64,000 bases of DNA from Adineta steineri (Eukaryota; Rotifera; Eurotatoria; Adinetida; Adinetidae): the NCBI GenBank assembly GCA_905250115.1, contig CAJNOI010000203.1, positions 62,001 to 126,000 of the forward strand. The letters are read 5' to 3'. This document shows positions 57,101 to 64,000 of the stretch, one piece after another. How positions within the stretch are numbered: the first letter of the stretch is position 1; every line of letters starts with the position of its first letter. The notes under the pieces were generated by a model that saw only the letters and a program-made list of their open reading frames with translations, was not told the origin of the DNA and made no database searches. The position numbers were made by a program, and so were the translations under genes.

Positions 57101-58722
57101 GTCTCATCCGAATGATTTCGTCCATCGATTACCATCATAGGCAAATCCATGATTCGATCACATATTTTGTAAAATGGAATAACATCATAATTTATCTGTA
57201 TTGGAAAAGAACAGATACTTGTTGGAAAAAAGCGTGATCGACATTGTTCCTCGTTTGGACATTGAAATTGAGAGGTTTGATTCAATAAACAACTTAATTC
57301 AGATAATGCTTGTTCATCATCTTTCAAAAAGCAATCTGATATACCGTCAAGAATTCGATATTTAGAAATATATTTCGATGAATCCCTACAATGATATAAT
57401 GATGAATAATGAGAATCGATGATATGATAGTGTTGAGTTATACAACCATCAAAGTATGATTTAATTGAATCGATTATTGATTTCCAACTAGTCAATGCAG
57501 CATTCATTGTAAGGTTCATTTGATCACCAGAACGACAAGTCAAGTTTTCATGACGAAATGTGGGTGTGAGAAAATCGCATAATTGTTCATCATAGCAAAT
57601 ATAATCAGGTTTAAGAGGTAATGTAACATTAATATTGTCAATCTCTTTTAGATGATATAAAAATGTTACATGACCATAGAGTACAGGAATAATCGGAAAT
57701 TGAAGAGGAAACTTGCAGCTTTTTAATTGTTCGATAATCTCAGAAGATTGAATGAATTCGTCACATAGTATATTCTCGATTTTATCAATAATTTTGGTAA
57801 GACAAACAATACTTATCCAACAGTTGTAGGATAAATTTCCTCTAACACTAATTGATTGAGTTAATGAGAGAGGTCGGTTAGTTTTGCATTGACCAAAATC
57901 TTCTACACATTGTCCATCACCACACGAAAATTTACCTTCATTAGGCCGACATATAAATTCTTGACATTCAAACACATTCAAACGGAAATAAAATTTTAGA
58001 CACAAAGAGTTCTTAACTAAATAATCTGATCTATCAAGACATTGCGCTTCATCAAACTTCATTTCCAAAAAAATTTTCGGAATACACAATCCATTATGGC
58101 ATCGATATTCATTTTCATTGCATTCATTAATTTCTAAATTAAAACATTGAATTTCATCAACACCACCATTAAGGCAATCAATTCGACCATCGCATATCTC
58201 ACGCCAATCAAGGCACATCGATGATCCACCACGATCACATTCTAAAAGAATATAACACGTTCCAACAAAGATATCATTAGTTAAAGCTGTTTCAAAAGGA
58301 TTTTGCACTAATTTATCTTCATTAAATTTCAATGCATATTGACATCGTGATCCAAACCATGGCTGTGTACAATTAAAGAATTTTTCATCTAATAGGTTAG
58401 ACTGAGTTGGTTGATCAAGATAATACTGATATTGTTCAGCAAGATCAATTGATGATGACCACATGAGAATTTCATGTGATGTTACATTCAAACGGTATAA
58501 TTCATCGAAAGTCAAATAATCATCAGGTATGTTTAAAAATTCAACCATTATTGAATTCATATCATTTTTTGGACGAATACAATATTTGACTATTTCAGAA
58601 AAGAAAAACTCCGTTGAAAAATAATGCAAACAATCAAATCCAAATTGATCGGTATCATAAAAAATGGATTCTAAGCCATTAAATGTCCATAGAAAAAACA
58701 TTATATATAAAAACTTTGACAT
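54154..58722 (-). CDS. Giant LDLa/EGF-domain 7TM receptor (1522 residues)
   Basis: One uninterrupted exon. Signal peptide at residues 1-16 (MSKFLYIMFFLWTFNG). The ectodomain has LDL-receptor class A modules: CLDWREICDGRIDCLNGGVDEIQC, CHNGLCIP, SCGDGQCV, and degenerate ones (TRCDGFRNCLHGKDEENC). EGF-like modules follow: CYKGTCMKY...CQCYSGWSGAQC, CASNSICIG, FCKNNGRCIV...CFCSEQFFGTRC, CENGGTCLQD...CVCVDCFFGNRC. Seven membrane segments start near residue 1240 (LSAVSVMILFLIGSLNSFFG); CVGIDRAMAVF occupies the DRY position. No GPS cleavage site seen, so it is not a classical adhesion GPCR. It likely binds a large extracellular ligand. The gene at 28151 is its shorter paralogue. Intronless at 4.6 kb, unlike its spliced relative. 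Confidence 0.85.
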   Translation of the reverse strand: MSKFLYIMFFLWTFNGLESIFYDTDQFGFDCLHYFSTEFFFSEIVKYCIRPKNDMNSIMVEFLNIPDDYLTFDELYRLNVTSHEILMWSSSIDLAEQYQYYLDQPTQSNLLDEKFFNCTQPWFGSRCQYALKFNEDKLVQNPFETALTNDIFVGTCYILLECDRGGSSMCLDWREICDGRIDCLNGGVDEIQCFNLEINECNENEYRCHNGLCIPKIFLEMKFDEAQCLDRSDYLVKNSLCLKFYFRLNVFECQEFICRPNEGKFSCGDGQCVEDFGQCKTNRPLSLTQSISVRGNLSYNCWISIVCLTKIIDKIENILCDEFIQSSEIIEQLKSCKFPLQFPIIPVLYGHVTFLYHLKEIDNINVTLPLKPDYICYDEQLCDFLTPTFRHENLTCRSGDQMNLTMNAALTSWKSIIDSIKSYFDGCITQHYHIIDSHYSSLYHCRDSSKYISKYRILDGISDCFLKDDEQALSELSCLLNQTSQFQCPNEEQCRSRFFPTSICSFPIQINYDVIPFYKICDRIMDLPMMVIDGRNHSDETDCEYWQCNNIYTRCDGFRNCLHGKDEENCTNPIILEHFLFCGSSQNYTFMCLPADQVTNGIVNCFGASFDQFQNLQVNNITFQTYRFRCWNDTKCKEQENLCNENEDCPMYDNELFCDNHPQLCNDSDFNNLIDMQYISCQVINTRDISFSLDTTLIYPPIYTTPNNPTENPANDEVIKSPLVKSFSQSEICNSGLNVYYRVRINNYSSICFCPPNYYGNRCQYQNQRVSLTLALATVRQPIIYAIVVMLIEDDNDRQEIHSSHQFTYVPLEHCGQPVSLYLLYSKRGKNNSKNYSIRIDAFNKDSLTYLMSWHLTIPFVFLPVNRISAFLTLPIFRTFDPKHCTLQCYKGTCMKYHNEERFFCQCYSGWSGAQCHIPIDCSMCASNSICIGSIRNRSICVCPYGKFGSSCRLQLVCPIGFCKNNGRCIVTDKRMINESYMCFCSEQFFGTRCENVKHRIDISLVNIETPLYLLAYIYTEISFERSLLTFVILRKMTMFQSNITLYSQAQFRMVIVKIDNRYYLAVLRKFVSSNIVTSIGPIQRCVEIHELLPTTLLSLTRIQRLKSYHIPCQDHVNLQCFVDEFYMCLCTEERHSNCFPLEHQRTFACEDNVYCENGGTCLQDRRICYLNILCVCVDCFFGNRCQFYAKGIGLTLDDLLRYEIRPNSTLNDQSLVVKLSAVSVMILFLIGSLNSFFGYLVFHNRNCRKVASGIYLRLSSIISTLVVSMLIIRFWFVTYTYMNPSINRKILQIGCLLFEPMLRFFLHMSNWLNTCVGIDRAMAVFQGTNFNKKKSRCIARWISCLLPFLILSSMIYEFINRDLFDDYEERRVWCVVRYSKSIELYTNIVQYFHFIAPFLANLISAIFIIIYITRLKTTVQSQFSSQQQLLNQINQHKQLVISPIILAILLFPRFLVSLLSTCIKSSQNPWLYLFGYFVSFIPSSFIFVIFVLPSTFYRKEFIKTITTWRQRFIRAIRAQNP

Positions 58723-59166
58723 TATTCAAATATGGGCTTATATGATAATGATAATAATAAAATAGTTAAATGAGAGATTTAACGTAGAGCTCTTCTAATA
58801 AATATTGACAATTGTCTAGCTGCATTGATAGCGTTTAGTATTAGATGTATGACTTTTTCCAGTTTTTTTTATCGATGTGACGTGCTTTGTCGCAATTATA
58901 AAAAAGTCATTTGAGACTCATTTTTATTCTATTATGTTGGAATTATATATTAGTATTACTAAAATAAATAATAAAATCACATATTTGAATAAATTCAGCG
59001 CAACTACGTGTAACTACTTAATTGGCTTCATGCTGCTATAGCATTCTATTTTATTCAATGTTGAATAGACTTGACGTTGGATTTTGAAAAAAAATACCAG
59101 AATTTCTATATGAATTGTTCTTTATATCTGTATTAAATGATATTCTCGTTTTGTTCGTTTTATCTA
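58723..59166. other. Spacer upstream of the giant receptor
   Basis: No gene seen; ends at the Helitron-like element. Confidence 0.4.
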
Positions 59167-59555
59167 TCTATATATATAAAGAAGAATGTCTGCTTGTTTG
59201 TCTGTTCGCTAGGGAAAATGACGTTTTGCACCACCTCGTCATTCCGAACTCCCGTAGCAAATGTCTGTTACGAACTTCCAACAAAAAAGTATTCAAAATT
59301 TTCGTCAAGGATGTCGGAATGACAAGATTGAATTAAATAAGCAGGATGTGGGATGAATGTGGGTGGCCGGGTGTCGAGTTTGGGATGGATGTGGGTAGCT
59401 GGGTGTGGGTGTAGGTGTCTATCTTCTCTTAACCAACACCCACATCCGCACCCACACCAACACCCACATCCGCACCCACACCAACACCCACATCCAGTTT
59501 CTCATCTGCCAAATATGCACTATCAAAGTTTCCCGACCAACGCCGGGTACTCTCG
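59167..59555 (+). mobile_element. Short non-autonomous Helitron-like element with telomere-like core
   Basis: The 5' end TCTATATATATAAAG follows an A. The 3' end is CCCGACCAACGCCGGG (stem CCCG/CGGG) followed by TACTCTCG and then T. Helitrons insert between A and T, begin TC and end CTRR after a small hairpin; here the end reads CTCG, one base off. The words ATGTCTGCTTGTTTGTCTG and CAACGCCGGGTACT are ones I associate with animal Helitrons. No Rep/helicase gene. The core 59344-59500 is a GT-rich then AC-rich telomere-like block. No terminal inverted repeats, as expected. Confidence 0.65.
59344..59500. repeat. GT-rich/AC-rich inverted block inside the Helitron-like element
   Basis: GT side, 59344 to about 59425: GGATGTGGG, GAATGTGGGTGGCCGGGTG, GATGTGGGTAGCTGGGTGTG and so on. 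AC side, about 59440-59500: three tandem copies of CAACACCCACATCCGCACCC (about 24-bp unit). It is the second-largest member of the family after 30061. Confidence 0.8.
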
Positions 59556-59730
59556 TTACTATAATATAATAATTAAAAACATGTGTAACTCATATGGGCA
59601 TGATCAAATAGCTTTTTTTATTTGAAAGAAAACGAATACCATGCACAAAATATCTTGATTAACAAATAGGATAAGACTATTATTAAAAAGGACTTGGCAA
59701 CAGATGTTAATGATGGCAAGATTGTAGACA

Positions 59731-60084
59731 TTATTTTTTGCACTTTGGAACTTCGGCCCAACAGTGTTCATCGCGTACATAGCCATACTCTCCCTTAGAT
59801 GTTTCAATATGATACCATTTTATTGTTTCATGTGGAAGTATTTCCATTTTAAAGCAGTCACATGGATAGTATTTATCAATTTTGACATACATATATGGCT
59901 CACAATCCATTGATGCACACGTGTGAGCAGCAGTCCTTTGGCGACAAATAGCTTGACCACCCTAATCATATAAAAAGTAAAATATTTCAGATGTTAAGAT
60001 ATTCGATTAAGACAAAAACTTTACCTCGCATAGTGTCGAACCAAGAATTAAAAACATCAAAGACACGATAATAAACCGATCCAT
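59731..60084 (-). CDS. Small secreted Cys protein, SH3b-like
   Basis: Two exons, 60084-60025 and 59961-59731 (63-bp intron, phase 0), encode 96 residues. Exon 1 is a signal peptide (MDRFIIVSLMFLILGSTLC). The mature part has about seven Cys and a beta-rich pattern (YMYVKIDKYYPCDC, IKWYHIETSKGEYGYVRDEH) like bacterial SH3 domains, ending CWAEVPKCKK. Splitting a signal peptide exon from the mature exon is common in small animal secreted proteins. Fold call is tentative; secretion is well supported. Confidence 0.65.
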
Positions 60085-62471
60085 TTATAAGTTCACTTGT
60101 CTATATTATAATAATATATGTTTAGTTGTTTCGAAATAAGTAATTTTATAAACGAAGAGCATCCTTTTATACAACAATGAAAACGTGGTCGTGGTAACTT
60201 AATCCTGAGATTTAAAGAGATACCTAGTTTGATATATATGAAATAGTTAAATGAATGAAATTGATATTATTGTTAAAAGAGAAAAAGCAATTATTGATAC
60301 AGTTTCTTAATCTTTTTTGAGATTGATTTTTTTTCTTACTATTCTCTTTAAGAGAGTGATTATTTCGTTTTATGTAAAATATAGAGAAAAAAAGTACTCA
60401 TATTGATTGAAAGAACCAGTAAGTAAGCAAAAATATATTAGCATTCACACTTTTCTTTCTTATTATATTGATAAAATTTCTACCAACAATGGCTCTTGAA
60501 TCCTTTATTATAACAACATGACTTGATTTTTCCTACATCGTGATTCTCAAAAAAGATATTTACATCCACGCTCTTCGTTCAGTACACGTGAGAATCTATT
60601 TGCGATTTTGTAAAAACAGAGATTTCGTATCAAATCTTTTCGTTAAACTGAAACTAAGGTGTTGTAGATAAGGTTTCGCTCTAAATCTTTTCAAAAAATT
60701 GTAAAAAAAGTGTTCATTCAGATTCGCATAGCTTCTTTAACGCCATATTGTCATTAAAACTCATTTATATCATTTAATAATATCTTCTGTATTATAATTC
60801 TTCTCTTCAACGAATCCAATTTACTATAAGTGTCATTTATTTCCATTCAATTTTTGTTAGATATGACAACCGGTCTAACAAAACAAGTAGCGCTCATGCG
60901 ATTGATTCACGCGCCCTTTTTTGAAAGAAAATTTCCTATAATTATCATTAAAAATAGTTTTAATATTGATTTTGTATTGACAAAAAGAATCTAGAGAGAA
61001 TCTACTTATCATGAAATCTTAATTGAACACGATCCATTTTCAATTTGAGGAAGAAACGATCAGTCATAGTCGTATATCTCATTTTTTCTAAAGACTAACC
61101 TAGTTCAAAGAGTTTAACGATTGTGATACAGCATACTCGAGAGTTCTTACACTTTAAAAGTAATCTAGACGAAGCAACCTAAATTTTCTGAATAATCAGA
61201 AAAACTGATGCTATGAAAAAATTTGATCGTCTTTCCAAAGTGTACACCCTAAAAACAGTTCGCTAAACATTTACTCTATAGACGTTGCACCATTTTCAAG
61301 AATAGACCTTACATTAGAGTTCATTATCCTTGATTAAGTCTAACCAAATTTATTACAGATATCTGACCATATTAAGTTATTTAAGATTTCGTATTTTCTA
61401 ATCCTGTATTCCAACTTCTTTGAACAAAACAGACAGACAGATATTCATAACTATAAGCGCGATGTTTATCGCTGCTCAATTATTTTTTTAAGAAAATGGA
61501 ATTAGATGTCGTTCAAATGTTTCATTTTGTTCAGCAAGTTTAATAGTACAACCAGACTCGACTATGACTGAAATCGCCCCGAACAATGAGTATTTAAAAA
61601 AAGATATTCATTTAAAATGTTACAATCACGAACAACTCCTAAGAATTTGTAGGATCGTGCAATTGCATATCTATTCGAATGTACTGACTATTGTTGAAAG
61701 GAAAAATGTCAAAAGCTTCGAATATGGTCTAAGATAAAGTGTTAGTAAAGGATGGGTGGATGAGAAAGAAACTCACGCCCACACCTCAAATATTTAGACG
61801 TGCTTCACCCACCTCTAGAAATAATTAAAGGTGTTTCATTAAGTACCGCAAGTAAATAGAAGCGTATTATTAATTAATGGAAGTCATTATCAATAATTAT
61901 AGAAATCCTAGGCACTTACATAATGAATTTTGATATAAGATTGTGATGGACTACGTTTAGTGGTGAAGTGTAGAGTGGCGTGAGTGAGCTGAGCTCAAAT
62001 TTCTGAACTCACGACGATTCGGCGTCGCTTTTTATGACCAATTTTTTTGAAACTTTGAGTTATTGGAAGGCTTTAGATGTTTTAGACTTTTTGTGCGTTT
62101 TTAGTGTTTTTGGATTATATGAAAAGAACTTCAGCAGTATTTCAAAAACAATTAGAAGTGTTGTTGAATACAATGTGAACTGCAAAAACCATGGAACGAC
62201 GTTTAGGCTAATTTGAACTTTACGCAGCGTCAAGCTCACTTAACTTGACCAGTTTATTGTTCTTCTTAAATATCTACCACTGCCACAACGACAACAGCAG
62301 CAGCAACACTTCGTCATCTATATCATTAGCAAATAAAGAAAGAAACTATTCACTTTTGTTATTGTTATAAAGTAAGCTCTTGATCCTTTTATCCTTTGTT
62401 TTTAGAGTAGAACGATGAAATAGTCAGTAGCTAGTAAGAAACATTTTATTTTTTCTTCTATTATAGTTGGT
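60085..62471. other. 2.4-kb gene-free spacer
   Basis: No coding signal. One GT/AC inverted repeat (61750-61787). Around 61960-62245 the left words GTGGCGTGAGTGAGCTGAGC and right words CAGCGTCAAGCTCACTT are weakly inverted and could be ends of a small unresolved element. Confidence 0.4.
61750..61787. repeat. GT-rich/AC-rich inverted repeat
   Basis: Left arm GGATGGGTGGATGAG (61750-61764). Right arm CTCACGCCCACACCTC (about 61772-61787). Loop about 8 bases. Confidence 0.55.
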
Positions 62472-63197
62472 ATGAATACACGGATTCTTCTTAGTTTTTT
62501 TCTCACATTGACTTTGTACCAACAAATTACATGTGCTCGACCTATTGCCTTAATCTATCGAGGACCTGCAGCTTGTAAAGGTTGTTCAGAAAGTATTGCT
62601 ACACTTCTTAAAGACAAATATAAAATTGTCTATGCTGGTCCTCGTGAAAAAGTAGACGTCAATGCAGATACATTATCTACTGCAAAACTCTATGTCCAAC
62701 CAGGTGGTGGTGATCTCGATGAAATCTGGCCACATGTTCGTCAATATGCATCACCTATTCGTAAATACATCAAGAATGGAGGAAGATATCTTGGTATTTG
62801 TCTCGGTGGTTATTTAGCTGGGACAGAACCAGGCTTCGATCTTCTACCAGGCAAAGGGCAAACTGATCAGTATATCACATCGAAAGGTGCTGTTGTTACT
62901 AGTGAAATCGATACTGTTGTTCCTCTTCTCTGGCGAGGTAAATTGAGACACGTTTACTTTCAAGATGGCACTCGTTTCGATCTTGATCGTACAGCAGCAC
63001 CTACAGAAATTTTGGCGACTTATACGAATGGTAAGATTGCAGCGGCTGTACAAGATTTGGGTAAGGGACGTATAGGTATGGTTGGACCTCATCCAGAAGC
63101 CGATAAGGAATGGTATGCGATGTATAAACTGAAGAATCCAGATGGAATGATGAGTTTTGATCTTTTTTACGATCTTGTTGAGACGTTAATGGCTTAA
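62472..63197 (+). CDS. Secreted BPL_N / class I GATase-like protein
   Basis: Single exon, 241 residues. Residues 1-21 are a signal peptide (ILLSFFLTLTLYQQITC). The rest matches the biotin-protein-ligase N-terminal domain, a glutamine-amidotransferase-like fold: IALIYRGPAACKGCSESI, YVQPGGGDLDEIW, GGRYLGICLGGYLAG with the nucleophile-position Cys, and GMVGPHPEADKEWY with His/Glu. The family is common in bacteria and fungi, where it is fused to biotin ligase or free-standing. Here it is free-standing and secreted, so a role in biotin attachment is unlikely; a hydrolase or amidotransferase is possible. Horizontal origin is plausible. A pyrimidine run and ATTATAG end 6 bases before the ATG, typical of a 5' splice or trans-splice acceptor. 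Confidence 0.82.
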   Translation: MNTRILLSFFLTLTLYQQITCARPIALIYRGPAACKGCSESIATLLKDKYKIVYAGPREKVDVNADTLSTAKLYVQPGGGDLDEIWPHVRQYASPIRKYIKNGGRYLGICLGGYLAGTEPGFDLLPGKGQTDQYITSKGAVVTSEIDTVVPLLWRGKLRHVYFQDGTRFDLDRTAAPTEILATYTNGKIAAAVQDLGKGRIGMVGPHPEADKEWYAMYKLKNPDGMMSFDLFYDLVETLMA

Positions 63198-63844
63198 TAA
63201 TATATTTTTCTGTAAGAAGAATACGATGTGAAATCACAATAAAATAAAGTTAACAAGTGAAGCAATTATTTTGTCTAATTAATATTAATTGCTGAATATT
63301 CTAGAATTTTGTCGATTTAGAAAACATCATAATGTTAAATGAAATTCAAATTGTAATCTAACTAATTCAATATAAAGAATATTATCATTGTAAAAACTAT
63401 TAAACTAAAGGAACTCTAGCGTTGCCTTCATTTTATTGATAGACAGCGGACAATGCAGTGTAGAGCAGGTGTGAGTGTGGATATGGATCTGGATATAAGA
63501 TTGATTTCATCAGGCACACTCACACTCACCTCTCTACCCTCAAATCTTTATAACCATTTTTCCTTGATCCCCAGTGAATCAATAACTGGTATTATATTGA
63601 CGTGAAGCAGTTGATAATTTTAATGAATAATTTTAAGTTAGATAAGATGCATTCTTCAGAATGTTTCATGTTCATAATATACAGAAGACAACAATTACAA
63701 TATATTGATTAACAATATTTTTGAGTCGATTAAAGGAAGTTAGTTCTCATATAGGTTTATTGTTAATCATTATGAAAAAAAAATGTAAATAGTTTAATTT
63801 CTTAGAGATAATAATATATTATTATATATTTTAGTAGGTTTCGC
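63198..63844. other. Spacer with GT/AC inverted repeat
   Basis: 3' region of the BPL_N gene; the repeat at 63460-63538 is 263 bp past its stop. Nothing else seen. Confidence 0.45.
63460..63538. repeat. GT-rich/AC-rich inverted repeat
   Basis: Left arm GTAGAGCAGGTGTGAGTGTG (63460-63479). Right arm at about 63515-63538 contains CACACTCACACTCACCTCTC and ends TACC. Loop about 35 bases. Confidence 0.75.
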
Positions 63845-63941
63845 ATGGTTATAATTGAAACAAAATCACAAATTGAAGAAATGGGTGGTCATGAAATAGT
63901 TGTAGCCCAACAAAATAATATTACTAGTCATTTTAATAATA
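63845..63941 (+). CDS. Possible first exon of a gene continuing past the window
   Basis: ATG at 63845 opens 32 codons (MVIIETKSQIEEMGGHEIVV then QQNNITSHFNN) ending at a consensus donor GTAAGC. It stops soon if not spliced. Too short for a family call; a chance frame is possible. Confidence 0.25.
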
Positions 63942-64000
63942 GTAAGCATTGTTCATCATATTTTTTATAACCTACTTTTTTTTAAATAAAAAACAAAGAC

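Noticed and set aside
55845-57237. Plus-strand frames within the giant receptor
   Set aside because: Opposite strand of a 1522-residue gene with clear domains; no features of their own.
59353-59625. Plus-strand frame rich in His-Pro repeats
   Set aside because: It is the read-out of the AC-rich telomere-like repeats (CACCCACATCC gives HPHP), with no conserved features.
61960-62245. Possible small transposon with GAGTGAGCT/AGCTCACTT ends
   Set aside because: Inverted words are short and offset, with no target duplication, so I list it only as a remark in the spacer entry.
1-64000. Search for LTR retroelements, Penelope-like or Polinton-type elements
   Set aside because: I saw no reverse transcriptase, integrase, capsid or long terminal repeat text on either strand; only DNA-transposon and Helitron-like pieces are supported.
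1-64000. tRNA, rRNA and CRISPR features
   Set aside because: No cloverleaf A/B-box pairs, rRNA segments or repeat-spacer arrays were recognised by eye; a covariance-model scan would settle tRNAs.

Overview
The window looks like nuclear DNA of a bdelloid rotifer (Adineta/Rotaria type); I know this only from the sequence. The signs are: AT-rich DNA; genes cut by many very short GT-AG introns (about 45-75 bp); long single-exon chemoreceptor-like 7TM genes; F-box/LRR genes; LDL-receptor/EGF/7TM hybrids; a membrane-protein family ending in FG-GAP repeats; an ADP-ribosyltransferase-like gene; several bacterial- or fungal-looking enzymes among animal genes; and GT-rich blocks close to TGTGGG, which I recall as the bdelloid telomere repeat.

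Layout. 1-1335: 3' end of a CocE/NonD-type hydrolase (+). 1691-4450: a multi-pass membrane protein and a Gly/Met-repeat protein (-). 5001-7954: an F-box/LRR remnant, a 1.3 kb non-autonomous hAT element (8-bp target duplication) holding a 149-bp piggyBac-type MITE and a foldback, then an intact F-box gene. 8574-13197: an SLC13 transporter that I resolve into 18 exons; its largest intron carries a DNA element with a BEN-like gene. 14363-15394: a peptide-receptor-like GPCR. 16883-19137: an ABCG half-transporter. 20437-22905: MsrA and 14-3-3, the latter with a CRE palindrome and TATA box upstream. 23.9-25.1 kb: decayed mariner-like and coiled-coil pieces. 25320-29993: an FN3 surface protein, a Cys-cluster protein and an EGF/7TM receptor whose 5' end stops at a telomere-like block. 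32866-37410: two adjacent genes built from the same membrane-anchored ectodomain module (one with FG-GAP repeats and a 100-N assembly gap). 40565-43498: a GPCR and a secreted triple-repeat Cys protein. 45097-49817: a zinc alcohol dehydrogenase, an F-box gene and a D-2-hydroxyacid dehydrogenase. 50191-53584: a cluster of three related genes, one with a degenerate ADP-ribosyltransferase domain. 54154-58722: a 1522-residue LDLa/EGF/7TM receptor. 59167-59555: a Helitron-like element. 59731-63197: a small secreted Cys protein and a secreted BPL_N/GATase-like protein. The last bases hold the start of a further gene.

The signal that listed gene families do not explain is a dispersed set of about twenty short, imperfect inverted repeats. 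Each has a GT-rich arm (GGTGTGGG-like), then a loop of roughly 10-40 bases, then an AC-rich arm (CCCACACC-like). They lie in spacers, often 25-300 bp past a stop codon. In every paired case the order is GT-rich then AC-rich, the order produced by joining two chromosome ends head to head.

Functionally the window is a mix: sensing (four 7TM genes), transport (SLC13, ABCG), protein quality and signalling (MsrA, 14-3-3, F-box), surface or secreted proteins, and likely foreign metabolic enzymes. No operon-like logic joins most neighbours; one possible two-gene transcript lies at 50191-51660.
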